Notes under the pieces: model-generated
Databases searched by the model: none
The model's input: only the letters and a program-made list of their open reading frames with translations
Told to the model about the DNA's origin: nothing
Program-made: the position numbers and the translations under genes
In this document: positions 51,387 through 60,025 of the stretch, piece after piece
Layout of the letters: every line of letters begins with the position of its first letter
How positions within the stretch are numbered: the stretch's first letter is position 1
Assembly: GCA_017479935.1 (NCBI GenBank)
Contig: JAFVBO010000012.1
Location: forward strand, 1 to 64,000
Direction of reading: 5' to 3'
Origin: Lachnospiraceae bacterium
GTDB lineage: Bacteria; Bacillota; Clostridia; Lachnospirales; Lachnospiraceae
DNA: 64,000 bases

Positions 51387-52649
51387 TTACTCCAGAACAG
51401 ACACATCTCCGGCCTCCAAGAAGCCCTTCACGACCGAATACGCGCCTTCCACCCGGTACCCGGATGCCACGTCAATGTCGCCCGAGAAATTCACGACCAC
51501 GATGTCTCCTTCCTTCACGCCCGCAAACTCCAGGCAGCGGCGCACACGGATGTCCTCCGTCGGAACTGTAAAGATAACGCCGGCACTTTCATCTTCACAG
51601 AGGACCCCATCGTCCACCAGAATATAGCCGTCTCCTATCTCCGTCAGCGTGCCGGCGAGGCGATTGGTGTAGGTTTCCGGTTCTGCTGCCGCCGCGTTCT
51701 TCCGCGCATAGGCGATGATCTGCCCGGCCGCGTCTTCTCCGATGTAGAACAGATACTGGTATTCAAGCAGGTTGGTCCAGAGGTACCCGTCCGCGGTCAC
51801 GCGGAACGCTTTTTTGTAGGCGCCCAGCGCGGCACTGGTGGCTGTAAAGCTAAGGGATGTGCGGCTCTCGAAGTTAAACCGATCGTCTTCCACAAACTCC
51901 GCATCGCCGCAAGTCGCAAGAACCGCCCAGATTCCTCCGTCATCCGGCAGGCTGTAAGAACCGCCTTCCGCGTACCCTTCATACTCGACAAACCGGGACA
52001 GCGGCAGAAGCTCGGCCAGGCTGTACTCGTCCAAAACCTCCCCCAAAGTAGCCGGCATGTTCCAGGACCGGTCCTTAAAGGTCACGTATTCGTCCCCCAA
52101 AAGCACAGCCACGGTGTGCCCCGGCAGGATGCCGTTAATGGCAAACGTTTCCGCCGCCATGGTATGGATCTGGTCCGCGTAACCATCATATCCCGTCAGC
52201 TCTGCCGTCCCAAGGCTTTCCCCCACGGACGAGGCGTCCAGCGTCATACCGCTCGAACCGTACTCTTGTCCTGCCAGCAGCGCGGTAACATATTGTTCCT
52301 TGCGTGTCTGGTACTCCCAGGGCCATTCGATGGCAAGCTCCTGGCCGTTTAGCTCCACATTTTTGTAAGGCCTTTCGATATTTCCAACCAGCGTTCCCTG
52401 CTTCTCGCCTGGCGTGTTGGCTAACGTCTCGCCTGGAGGATTGGTTATCGTCCCGCCTGGCGTATTCGTCGGCGTGATGGCCGGCACGCCAAGCCGCGAC
52501 ATTCCAAATACCGCCAGGCCTAAGCAGGCGGCCGCGATGGCCCATTTCCCCCAGACCGGCACTTTTCTTTTGCGCCGGAAGTTTTCCGCTCCTTCTAAGT
52601 AGGACGCATCGACATCGCCCAGGGCTTCAAATATCTTTTCGTTCTTCAT
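51387..52649 (-). CDS. Anti-sigma-factor-like membrane protein, copy 2
   Basis: 420 residues from ATG 52649, overlapping the ECF sigma gene as ATGA; the frame upstream of it is just sigma-gene sequence in another phase. The N-terminus IFEALGDVDASYLEGAE echoes the first anti-sigma protein; one membrane helix lies at about 34-52 (WAIAAACLGLAVFGM). A Thr/Pro/Gly repeat (TNTPGGTITNPPGETLANTP) links it to a large extracytoplasmic domain without a recognised family. Probably holds the sigma factor inactive until a surface signal. Confidence 0.82.
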   Translation of the reverse strand: MKNEKIFEALGDVDASYLEGAENFRRKRKVPVWGKWAIAAACLGLAVFGMSRLGVPAITPTNTPGGTITNPPGETLANTPGEKQGTLVGNIERPYKNVELNGQELAIEWPWEYQTRKEQYVTALLAGQEYGSSGMTLDASSVGESLGTAELTGYDGYADQIHTMAAETFAINGILPGHTVAVLLGDEYVTFKDRSWNMPATLGEVLDEYSLAELLPLSRFVEYEGYAEGGSYSLPDDGGIWAVLATCGDAEFVEDDRFNFESRTSLSFTATSAALGAYKKAFRVTADGYLWTNLLEYQYLFYIGEDAAGQIIAYARKNAAAAEPETYTNRLAGTLTEIGDGYILVDDGVLCEDESAGVIFTVPTEDIRVRRCLEFAGVKEGDIVVVNFSGDIDVASGYRVEGAYSVVKGFLEAGDVSVLE

Positions 52650-53209
52650 AACAAGCTCTCCTTTCTCAGATGGTCCCGCAGTTTTTCTCTCAGGCGGCTT
52701 AACGAGACGGAGACCGCGTTCGGGCTTATCCCGAACCTGTCCGCGATGGATGACACGCTGTCTGCAAACCAGTACCGGCGAAGAAACATCGCCCGTTTTT
52801 CTTCCGAGAGTTCCCCCAAAAAGGAATGAATGGCAGCGGTCAGTTCCTTCTTTTCCCACTCATCTTCCGGCCGGGTTCCCCCGGACACGCACTCTTCCAG
52901 CTCATCCAGGATCAGAGCCAGCTGGCCCCCTCCCCGCTTTTCGGCATGCTTTTTCCTGTACAGGTCAAAAGACAGGTTTCTTGTAATCCGTCCCAGAAAG
53001 GTTCGCAGCACGGCAGGCTTTTCCGGCGGTATGGAATTCCAGGCCGCCAGATACGTGTCGTTTACGCACTCCTCGGCGTCTTCCTTGCTGCCTGAGATGT
53101 TTTCTGCGATTGCATGGCAGTAGTTTCCATATTTTTCAGCTGTCCGCGAGATAGCTTCTTCGTTTCTTGCGAAGTACAGCTGAATAATCCTTTCATCTTC
53201 CATGGCCAT
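52646..53209 (-). CDS. ECF-type RNA polymerase sigma factor, copy 2
   Basis: 187 residues from ATG 53209 (AAAGGAGG about ten bases upstream). Region 2: YCHAIAENISGSKEDAEECVNDTYLAAW and PAVLRTFLGRITRNLSFDLYRKKHAEKRGGG. Region 4: KRAMFLRRYWFADSVSSIADRFGISPNAVSVSLSRLREKL. It is a clear paralogue of the 37.3-kb sigma factor, again with an overlapping membrane anti-sigma gene. Confidence 0.93.
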   Translation of the reverse strand: MAMEDERIIQLYFARNEEAISRTAEKYGNYCHAIAENISGSKEDAEECVNDTYLAAWNSIPPEKPAVLRTFLGRITRNLSFDLYRKKHAEKRGGGQLALILDELEECVSGGTRPEDEWEKKELTAAIHSFLGELSEEKRAMFLRRYWFADSVSSIADRFGISPNAVSVSLSRLREKLRDHLRKESLL

Positions 53210-53333
53210 GGTAGGAATCCCTCCTTTCACCCATACTCACGTATTTCAAAAAGGAATCTTACATCTTTTTTGCAAAGGGCGCAAATGGGGCGTGGGAACA
53301 AAACTCGAATAATGGCCCGCGCCACGTAGAAAA

Positions 53334-53379
53334 GACTAAGGAGGGGCTGCCGCAAATGCACGACAGCCCCTCCTTAGTC
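53334..53379. terminator. Bidirectional terminator-like hairpin
   Basis: A 16-bp stem GACTAAGGAGGGGCTG/CAGCCCCTCCTTAGTC with a 14-base loop, between the cysE stop (53400) and the upstream region of the second sigma gene. Confidence 0.8.
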
Positions 53380-53399
53380 TTGCGTCCCCCCTTGCACCG

Positions 53400-54410
53400 T
53401 TATATGACGTAGAATCCTCCCTCCCCTTCATATTCCGTCATGCGGTGCTCCGTCTTGATCCGCTGAATCTCGTGATTTCGAATACTCACCACAGTCCCGG
53501 CCGGAACTGAAGTTGTGATAAAGCAGTTGCCGCCAATCACGGCGTCATCTCCGATCACCGTCTCGCCGCCTAAAATAGAAGCGCCAGAGTAAATCGTCAC
53601 GCGGTCGCCGATCGTCGGGTGGCGGCGCACACCGCGGAGGTGCTGGCCTTCCCGGGTGGAGAGCGCGCCGATCGTAACTCCCTGGTAGAGCTTCACGTAA
53701 TCGCCGATGTGAGCGGTTTCCCCCACCACAATCCCGGTTCCGTGGTCGATGAAGAAATGGTGGCCGATCGTGGCGCCGGGATGGATGTCGATCCCGGTCA
53801 GGCTGTGGGCATGCTCCGACATGATGCGCGGCAGGAGCGGAATCTTCATGAGATACAGCTCGTGGGCAATCCGGTAGACCGAGATCGCATACAGGCCGGG
53901 ATAGCACAAAACCACCTCGCCGGTGGATGTAGCGGCCGGATCGCCGTCAAACTCCGCCTGCACATCCCCGGAAAGGAGCTCCCGGATATGCGGAATCTTT
54001 TGCAGGAACTCGAAGGCAAGGCGTTCTGCCTCATCCGTAGAATTGCCGGCAGCGGTCGCGCAGGCAGACAGATCTTCCGCGGCTTTTTCCGCCCTCTGCC
54101 CAAGGGCACTTCCTTCCTTGCACGCTTTTTCTGTTGTTTCCGCGGCTCCTGCCCGCAGCCCAAGGGCAATCCGGAACTGCTCCTTTAAACGGTAGAATGT
54201 GTCCACCAAAAGTGCGGAGGTTTTGGACCAAAGATCCGGATCCTGCTCCGGAAAAACCAGCCTTCGGAGCTGATCCAGAATGCGGATCACCGCCTCCTTG
54301 TCCGGGAGTTCTTTCGGCCTGGTTTCCTGCGCCGCCTGCTCCTTTTCATAGTCTTCCATTAAACTGTTTAAAGTCTCACCCATCATGCGACTTCGTTCCT
54401 GCAATGTCAT
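53400..54410 (-). CDS. cysE: Serine O-acetyltransferase
   Basis: 336 residues. An alpha-helical N-terminal half leads into left-handed beta-helix hexapeptides: GIDIHPGATIGHHFFIDHGTGIVVGETAHIG, LYQGVTIGALS, HPTIGDRVTIYSGASILGG. The His-Asp acid/base pair of CysE/EpsC is in FIDHGTG. It makes O-acetylserine for cysteine synthesis. At 336 residues it is longer than EpsC (about 225), owing to the helical N-terminus. It follows cysK by 36 bases, an operon. Confidence 0.94.
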   Translation of the reverse strand: MTLQERSRMMGETLNSLMEDYEKEQAAQETRPKELPDKEAVIRILDQLRRLVFPEQDPDLWSKTSALLVDTFYRLKEQFRIALGLRAGAAETTEKACKEGSALGQRAEKAAEDLSACATAAGNSTDEAERLAFEFLQKIPHIRELLSGDVQAEFDGDPAATSTGEVVLCYPGLYAISVYRIAHELYLMKIPLLPRIMSEHAHSLTGIDIHPGATIGHHFFIDHGTGIVVGETAHIGDYVKLYQGVTIGALSTREGQHLRGVRRHPTIGDRVTIYSGASILGGETVIGDDAVIGGNCFITTSVPAGTVVSIRNHEIQRIKTEHRMTEYEGEGGFYVI

Positions 54411-54446
54411 CTCAAATCCTCGCCTGAAAATGTTTATTCATGTGAA

Positions 54447-55376
54447 TTAAAAGAGCCCCGTCGATAGATACCGATCCCCGGAATCCGGCAGCAGCACCAC
54501 AATCCTCTTCCCGGCATTCTCCGGCCGGGAGGCAATGATCTGCCCGGCTTTTAACGCGGCGCCGGAGGAAATGCCCACCAGCATGCCTTCCGCGCGGGCA
54601 AAGCGTCTGGCTTCTTCGTACGCGTCTTCATTTTCGATCGGGATAATCTCATCGTAGATTGTTGTGTCCAGCGTCTGCGGTACAAAATTGGCACCGATGC
54701 CCTGAATCTTGTGCGGCCCGGCATGGCCCTCCGACAGAAGCGGGGAGGTGGCTGGTTCCACCGCCACAACCTTTACGCCCGGGATCTTTTCCTTCAGGAA
54801 CCGCCCAACTCCCGTAAGCGTTCCGCCGGTGCCGACGCCGGCCACAAAGAAGTCCACCTGTCCGTCCATCTGGTCGTAAATCTCAGGACCAGTGGTGTTA
54901 TAGTGTGTCTCCGGGTTGGCCGGATTGATGAACTGCCCAAGGATGACCGCTCCGGGGATCCGGTTCTTCAGCTCTTCCGCCTTGTCGACCGCACCCTTCA
55001 TGCCAAGCTTGCCGTCCGTCAGTTCCAGCTCCGCGCCGTACGCCCGTAACAGCGTGCGCCGCTCGGCGCTCATAGTCTCCGGCAGCGTAAAGATGGCCCG
55101 GTACCCCTTCGCGGCTGCCACGGCCGCCAGGCCGATCCCTGTGTTGCCGCTGGTGGGCTCGATGATGGTGGCGCCCGGCTGCAGGATGCCCTTCCGTTCG
55201 GCATCCTCAATCATTCCCAGGGCGATCCGGTCCTTGACAGATCCGGCGGGATTGAAGTATTCCAGCTTTACGTACAGGGCCGTTTCTTCCAGCCCGGCCT
55301 GCCGGCTGTAACGCTCTGCGTGAAGCAGCGGTGTCTTTCCGATTAATTCCATGGAGCTTTCATTGATCTTCGTCAT
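54447..55376 (-). CDS. cysK: Cysteine synthase A
   Basis: 309 residues. PAGSVKDRIAL holds the PLP lysine near 44, EPTSGNTGIGLA binds substrate and phosphate, GVGTGGTLTG is the PLP phosphate loop, and ILLGISSGAA-like VGISSGAALKAG follows. It uses sulfide and O-acetylserine to form cysteine. The start at 55376 is after GAAAGGGAAAAAG. The 3' neighbour cysE supplies its substrate. Confidence 0.96.
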   Translation of the reverse strand: MTKINESSMELIGKTPLLHAERYSRQAGLEETALYVKLEYFNPAGSVKDRIALGMIEDAERKGILQPGATIIEPTSGNTGIGLAAVAAAKGYRAIFTLPETMSAERRTLLRAYGAELELTDGKLGMKGAVDKAEELKNRIPGAVILGQFINPANPETHYNTTGPEIYDQMDGQVDFFVAGVGTGGTLTGVGRFLKEKIPGVKVVAVEPATSPLLSEGHAGPHKIQGIGANFVPQTLDTTIYDEIIPIENEDAYEEARRFARAEGMLVGISSGAALKAGQIIASRPENAGKRIVVLLPDSGDRYLSTGLF

Positions 55377-55615
55377 CTTTTTCCCTTTCTGCAGGATTTC
55401 CCTACCTGCTGTCTGTCATGATGCTGCATGCGTCGCCGGAGCGAAAACCGGCAGAAACAAAGGAGTATGCTCTTCTACTGCGAAGCAAAAACGTCCATGA
55501 GATGGCTCTCACCACCACATATGATATCGCCCTACGGATTGCTCCGCTGCTGCGCATACCATGAAAGCAAACGCGTCGCTTCGTTGCTTCGCAACTCACG
55601 CGCCGCTGCTTTCAT

Positions 55616-55869
55616 AAAAAAACGGAGGCACACTCCCGTGTACCTCCGCCAAAAACTGCCTTTTCAGGCAATCCATTCATTTTCGCTGATCCAAGACGGC
55701 TTTAACCTACCCTGAACACACAAAACGGCTGTAAGGAAGCACACGATATGGTATGAATTTTGCCACAACAAAAACAAAGCACCATACACATGCTGCTCTC
55801 ACGGCCACTATTCAGAACCGCGTTTTCGTTGTGTAACATCGTGACTTACAACCTCTCTTGTTCCAGGAT
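55616..55869 (-). ncRNA. Candidate structured small RNA or attenuated leader upstream of cysK
   Basis: A consensus promoter (55876-55904) predicts a start near 55869. The first 120 bases (55850-55730) fold as a rod: TGTAAG/CTTACA, ACGAT/ATCGT and CACAACGAAAAC with GTTTTTGTTGTG. Two terminator hairpins end it: TGCCT/AGGCA then TTTTT (55650-55671), and CGGAGG/CCTCCG with a T7 run (55616-55648). A 6S-like RNA or a cysK leader are both possible. No known riboswitch was recognised. Confidence 0.45.
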
Positions 55870-55875
55870 TTTAAC

Positions 55876-55904
55876 ACTATACCACGCAAAAGTACCTATG
55901 TCAA
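55876..55904 (-). promoter_or_regulatory. Promoter of the candidate small RNA
   Basis: TTGACA, 17 bases, TATAGT on the minus strand, the best promoter in this gap. Confidence 0.75.
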
Positions 55905-55923
55905 TGGCTTTTTCCAACGGAGT

Positions 55924-56109
55924 TTACGATCGTGCTTTTACCCAATCGTAGATTAAAGCAGGAATCAATACAACAAGACAGCCAACCGACAACATGAGAA
56001 GGATAGAATCAACAGCTGTCTCGCCAAACAGGAAAAAGACAATTGCTCTGACTGCTATCATAAAAAGGAAAGCGATTAACACGAAACGCGTACGTTTTAA
56101 AGCGATCAT
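55924..56109 (-). CDS. Small two-helix membrane protein (61 aa)
   Basis: Start ATG 56109 follows AAGGAGGTTTTTT closely. Two hydrophobic segments, about 9-28 (VLIAFLFMIAVRAIVFFL) and 34-54 (SILLMLSVGCLVVLIPALI), separated by FGETAVDS. Basic N-terminus, so the ends probably face the cytoplasm. No known family. The strong ribosome site supports it as a real gene. Confidence 0.65.
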   Translation of the reverse strand: MIALKRTRFVLIAFLFMIAVRAIVFFLFGETAVDSILLMLSVGCLVVLIPALIYDWVKARS

Positions 56110-56340
56110 AAAAAACCTCCTTGCAGATTGCCATGCGGTACACAAATACCTTTACTGTTTTCGTATGCTGACATGGGGTTGGGATGGTCGGTTTTGCGCA
56201 GCATTTTATCAGCAGAAAGTCGCATAAAACAGGGGGGGGATTTTACAGACAGTTAATGTCATTGGCAGTATGTGCGTTTATTTGTCAAGTACACTTTTAA
56301 TTTACAGTATGTGTTTTCATTTGTCAACTGTATTTCCCTT

Positions 56341-56703
56341 TTACAGCGTCTGTATACTCTGCACACCCTGCATGCGAAGAAGTTTTTCCTTGCTGCCCTT
56401 CGGCGTATCGATGCGCACGAGAAGCCAGTCCTGATCCACGTCTAAGATCGTATTGGAACCATGCTTCGTGTTCCCGTAGTTGATGACGTCGAAATCCTGA
56501 AAGTCTTCCTTAAACTCCAGCTTCACCTTCATTCCCACATATTTGCGGGCAGCCTCCGCCAGACTTCTTCTGCTTTCATACTGGATGGTTCCCTTCGTCT
56601 TGGTCAGCTGCTCTTCCAGCCTGGAAAGATGTTTTTCCAGCGAACTTGTATTTAAGAAGGCCAACAGACCAAAAATGCCGAATACATATGCCACATATTC
56701 CAT
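56341..56703 (-). CDS. Membrane-anchored protein sharing a C-terminal domain with the adjacent XRE regulator
   Basis: 120 residues. One helix at about 4-18 (VAYVFGIFGLLAFLN), a coiled-coil-like stretch, then a small beta domain (NTILDVDQDWLLVRIDTPKGSKEKLLRMQGVQSIQTL). That domain resembles the C-terminus of the XRE protein encoded one base upstream (VDFEGNWMKVATDTKKGHIEKLI). The pair is co-transcribed, and a sensor/tether relation is inferred. Confidence 0.75.
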   Translation of the reverse strand: MEYVAYVFGIFGLLAFLNTSSLEKHLSRLEEQLTKTKGTIQYESRRSLAEAARKYVGMKVKLEFKEDFQDFDVINYGNTKHGSNTILDVDQDWLLVRIDTPKGSKEKLLRMQGVQSIQTL

Positions 56704-56704
56704 T

Positions 56705-57211
56705 CTAATTATCCTCCTTTACAAACTCAACCGAAAGCACGGAAGAGGCCGCTATCAGCTTTTCAATATGGCCTTTCTTCGTATCTGTCGCCACCTTCAT
56801 CCAGTTTCCTTCAAAGTCTACGATGGTGCAGTCCACATTAAACAGATCCATATCCGCATCATCCTCAAAAAAGGTGAGGCGCACCTTTTTGCCTTTGGCG
56901 GCCAGAAGAAGCCGGCTGACACCGCTCACTCCCTTTCCGGAGTCTTCCGCCTCTTCCTGTTCATCGGCAGCCTGTTCACCGGCGGCCAGAACACGCGGCT
57001 CCTCACGGATCTCATCCTTTAACAGGTAGTCGCAGCTGACACCTAAGAGCGAAGCGATGTCTCCGATCTTATCGATGTCCGGCATCACGCTTCCATTTTC
57101 CCAGCGGCTCACTGTCTGCCGGGTCACGCAGAGGCGATCCGCAAAATCCGCCTGGGTGATCCCTAAATCCTTTCTTTTTCCTGCTATCTTGTTTCCCAGT
57201 TCATTCATCAT
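56705..57211 (-). CDS. XRE-family transcriptional regulator
   Basis: 168 residues from ATG 57211 (GGAAAGGAG ten bases upstream). The helix-turn-helix is IAGKRKDLGITQADFADRLCVTRQTVSRWENG at about 9-40, followed by a helix SVMPDIDKIGDIASLLGV. An acidic linker leads to the C-terminal beta domain shared with the next gene. It probably controls this two-gene unit from the palindromes and iterons upstream. Confidence 0.88.
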   Translation of the reverse strand: MMNELGNKIAGKRKDLGITQADFADRLCVTRQTVSRWENGSVMPDIDKIGDIASLLGVSCDYLLKDEIREEPRVLAAGEQAADEQEEAEDSGKGVSGVSRLLLAAKGKKVRLTFFEDDADMDLFNVDCTIVDFEGNWMKVATDTKKGHIEKLIAASSVLSVEFVKEDN

Positions 57212-57265
57212 TCTTCTGAAACTCCTTTCCATACTTCTTAACCTGCTTGAGTCACGGTCTGTCTT

Positions 57266-57388
57266 CCAATCTTCTGGCGCCAAATGCTCGTTCTTTTCGG
57301 GAGAACTCCAATCCGCTGGCGCCAATGCTCGCTCTTTTCGGAAGAACTCCAATCCGCTGGCGCCAAATACCCGTTCTTTTCGGAAGAA
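57266..57388. repeat. Three 41-42-bp iterons upstream of the XRE gene
   Basis: Each unit reads GGCGCCAA..., CGTTCTTTTCGGAAGAAC (a GTTCTT/AAGAAC dyad), then TCCAATCCGCT. The last copy diverges after the dyad. They could be binding sites for the XRE protein, but that is untested. Confidence 0.7.
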
Positions 57389-57444
57389 CTGGCCTCATTC
57401 TATCCATCACCCCTTTATGGAGCAAGCAATTCTCATGCACATTA

Positions 57445-57511
57445 TGTAACATGGTATGTTACAAAGCAAGCAATTTTCCACATTTGAGGCCATGTAACAT
57501 GCCGTGTTACA
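57445..57511. promoter_or_regulatory. Two 19-bp palindromic operator-like sites
   Basis: TGTAACATGGTATGTTACA (57445-57463) and TGTAACATGCCGTGTTACA (57493-57511), 48 bases apart, both with 7- to 8-base arms. They lie in the shared region between the XRE and GntR genes. Confidence 0.65.
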
Positions 57512-57683
57512 ATCGCCTGGAGCTCCTGTATTTATCAGCCTTTATGGCAAACTTTTCTTTTCCGAAAGTCCTCAGCTATGGCGAATCCGATTTGACCTTG
57601 ATCTATGCTGAATCCGATTTGACCTTGTTAAAACTCACCCACGTAAAACCAGCACGAGGAAAAATCTTTTTTAAAGATCCCTC

Positions 57684-57712
57684 TTGACACAACTGTTATA
57701 TCCGTCTATAAT
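57684..57712 (+). promoter_or_regulatory. Promoter of the GntR-ABC operon
   Basis: Perfect TTGACA-17-TATAAT. The -10 lies inside an AACTGTTATA...TATAATACAGTT dyad, a likely GntR operator giving autoregulation. Confidence 0.85.
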
Positions 57713-57745
57713 ACAGTTACAACACTTTTAACAGAGGTGATTCAC

Positions 57746-58123
57746 GTGAACATACTGATCGACAACAAGAGCGGCGATCCGATCTACAACCAGATCTATA
57801 GCCAGATCCGCGCCCAGATCATAAGCGGGGACTTAAAAGAGAACGAGCTGCTCCCTTCCATCCGCTCCCTGGCCAAGGATCTGCGGATCAGCTTCCTGAC
57901 AACCAAGCGCGCGTACGACGAGCTGGAGCAGGAAGGCTTTATCTACACGCAGCCGGGAAAGGGCTGCTATGTGGCCCCGAAAAATGCGGAACTCATCCGG
58001 GAAGAGAGTCTCCGGAAAATCGAGGAACATCTCGAACAGATTGCAGAACTGGCTCAATTGGGGGATATCCGCGAGGAGGAGATTCTGGAAATGATCCGCT
58101 ATGTCTTTGCGGAAAAGGATTGA
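57746..58123 (+). CDS. GntR-family regulator (YtrA subfamily)
   Basis: 125 residues from GTG 57746, six bases after AGAGGTG; the GTG at 57737 lies inside that site. The winged helix is DPIYNQIYSQIRAQIISGDL, ELLPSIRSLAKDLRISFLTTKRAYDELEQEGF and YTQPGKGCYV, with only a short C-terminal tail, as in YtrA. YtrA-type repressors sit in front of ABC transporter genes, as here, and often respond to cell-wall antibiotics. Confidence 0.93.
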   Translation: MNILIDNKSGDPIYNQIYSQIRAQIISGDLKENELLPSIRSLAKDLRISFLTTKRAYDELEQEGFIYTQPGKGCYVAPKNAELIREESLRKIEEHLEQIAELAQLGDIREEEILEMIRYVFAEKD

Positions 58124-58236
58124 AACCTGGCTCGAACGAAAAAGATTACTATTCACGGGCCACCACCTCATCAGGTAACTGCTCGTCTGCCAAAACCACA
58201 CTGCCGGGAATCCCCGGTGCTTTGGGAGGATAGGAA

Positions 58237-59079
58237 ATGAACGCACTGGAACTGAAAAACGTAACCAAACACTTTCCGGGCTTTACGCTAGACAACATCA
58301 GCCTGACGCTGCCGAGCGGCTGCATCCTGGGGCTGATCGGCGAAAACGGCGCCGGAAAGAGCACCACCATCAAACTGATCCTGGACATCCTTCACAAGGA
58401 TAGCGGAAGCATCACCATCCTGGGGAAGGATAACACGGACAACATGCGGCTCACCAAGGAGGACATCGGCGTCGTGTTTGACGAGGTTGGAATCCCCGGA
58501 TGCCTGACGGTCCCCGAGGTCGGCAAAGTGATGAAGCTGACCTTTCAGAATTGGGACGAAGGAACCTACGAGGATCTGATCCGGAAAATGTCCCTGCCGA
58601 CGGACAAGCGCTTTCAGGATTTCTCCCGCGGCATGAAGATGAAACTCGGCATCGCCGTGGCCCTGTCGCACGACAGCAAACTCCTTCTTCTGGACGAAGC
58701 CACCTCGGGACTGGACCCTGTGGCTCGCGATGAGGTGATCGAGATGTTCAGCGAATTTACACGCAACGAAAACCACTCGATCCTCATCTCCTCGCACATT
58801 GTGAGCGACCTGGAAAAGCTGTGCGATACCATTGCCTTTATTCACAAGGGAAAGCTCCTTTTGTGCGAAGAGAAAGACCAGCTTCTTTCCGAGTACGGCC
58901 TCATCCACTGCACCAAAGAGCAGCTCAAGGACCTGGATCCCGCAGCCGTGAAGCATGTCAAGGAAAATCCCTATGGAGCGGAGGTCATGGTGCTCCGGGA
59001 TAAAATACCGGCATTCTTTGAGGTTCGACCCATCAGTATAGAAGAACTGTTTGTCTTCATGATCAAGGAGGTAAAGTAA
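58237..59079 (+). CDS. ABC transporter ATPase (YtrB/EcsA-like)
   Basis: 280 residues. Walker A GENGAGKSTTI near 36, Q-loop VVFDEVGIPG, a degenerate signature FSRGMKMKLGIAVAL, Walker B LLLLDEATSGLDP and H-loop ISSHIVSDL. The C-terminal 70 residues extend beyond the ATPase core. Second gene of the GntR-ABC unit, followed by its permease after one base. In YtrA-type systems the complex exports or responds to lantibiotics or bacitracin-like peptides; the substrate here is unknown. Confidence 0.93.
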   Translation: MNALELKNVTKHFPGFTLDNISLTLPSGCILGLIGENGAGKSTTIKLILDILHKDSGSITILGKDNTDNMRLTKEDIGVVFDEVGIPGCLTVPEVGKVMKLTFQNWDEGTYEDLIRKMSLPTDKRFQDFSRGMKMKLGIAVALSHDSKLLLLDEATSGLDPVARDEVIEMFSEFTRNENHSILISSHIVSDLEKLCDTIAFIHKGKLLLCEEKDQLLSEYGLIHCTKEQLKDLDPAAVKHVKENPYGAEVMVLRDKIPAFFEVRPISIEELFVFMIKEVK

Positions 59080-59080
59080 G

Positions 59081-59707
59081 ATGAAAGGACTTCTCTTAAA
59101 AGACTTTTATATGATCGTCAAATACTGCCGCTCCTATCTGCTTATGGCGATCGTTTTTCTGACGGTTTCCGTGCTCAATCCAGGCAACACCTTTTTCGTC
59201 TTTTACCCGGTCCTGTTGGCCGGCATGATCCCGACCACGCTTCTTTCCTATGATGAGCGCAGCGGCTGGCAACCCTACAGCGCAGCGCTTCCTTACACCA
59301 AGGCGCAGTGTGTCTCCGCGAAGTATCTGGTGGGACTGATCTGTCAGGGCGCCATTCTTGTGCTCCTGACCGTTGTGCAGGGTATTTGCATGAGCATGAC
59401 GGGGACCTTTGATATCGCAGAATTACTCACCCTGGTCCTGATGCTGTCGATCATCGCCCCGATTGCGCCCGCCTTCTGCATGCCCTTTATCTTCAAGCTG
59501 GGCGTGGAAAAAGGCCGGATCGCCTACTATGTCATGATTGCGATCATCTGCGCCCTTGTCGTGGGGGGATCCACCATCTTCAGCTCGGCACTGGATGCTA
59601 AAATTGAGCCGGGCCCGGCCGCCGTTTTCGTGGTCCTGTTATTTGTAGCCCTGTACGCGCTGTCGTGGTTTTTATCGATCAAATTCTACGAGAAGCGAGA
59701 GCTGTAA
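59081..59707 (+). CDS. ABC-2 type permease of the GntR-ABC unit
   Basis: 208 residues starting ATG 59081 (TAAGATG with the ATPase stop). Six hydrophobic helices starting SYLLMAIVFLTVSVLNPG. The block LLSYDERSGWQPYSAALPYTKAQ is the typical ABC2-membrane coupling segment of the YtrC/D-like family. It forms the exporter with the upstream ATPase. Confidence 0.9.
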   Translation: MKGLLLKDFYMIVKYCRSYLLMAIVFLTVSVLNPGNTFFVFYPVLLAGMIPTTLLSYDERSGWQPYSAALPYTKAQCVSAKYLVGLICQGAILVLLTVVQGICMSMTGTFDIAELLTLVLMLSIIAPIAPAFCMPFIFKLGVEKGRIAYYVMIAIICALVVGGSTIFSSALDAKIEPGPAAVFVVLLFVALYALSWFLSIKFYEKREL

Positions 59708-59713
59708 GGGGTT

Positions 59714-60025
59714 TCATGCTAATTTCTTCAGTCGCACGGTAAAGGCAGAGCCAGCGCCAGGCTCGCTCTTCACACCGATTTCACCGCCGACGATATCCAC
59801 CACCCGTTTGACGAGGGCTAAACCCAGGCCGTTACCCTGGGTTGTGTGGGAGGTGTCGCCCGGTTCGGTGATATAGCCCAGACCATGAACGGTCACGATC
59901 TCAAAGTCCTCGCAGTCGGCAAATTTCTGCCGCAGCTTGGTCATGTATACATCCACCGTGCGCGGGCCGGAGCCGGTCTCTCCGTCCCAGAACTCATCCA
60001 TCAGCTGGCTGCGGGTAAACGCCTT
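59714..60025 (-). pseudogene. Two-component remnant: response regulator C-terminus joined to histidine kinase C-terminus
   Basis: One frame reads [15 protein letters not shown]...[14 protein letters not shown]...VTVHGLGYI, the winged helix of an OmpR-type response regulator. It then runs straight into [36 protein letters not shown], the G2 box and end of a histidine kinase ATPase domain. The receiver domain, the kinase sensor and the dimerisation domain are missing, and a TAG stops the frame upstream. An internal deletion between adjacent regulator and kinase genes explains it. It lies next to an ABC unit of the kind such systems control. Confidence 0.85.

Noticed and set aside
55377..55700. 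Cysteine T-box upstream of cysK
   Set aside because: No GGTGGNACCGC core or specifier-loop pattern was found on the minus strand.
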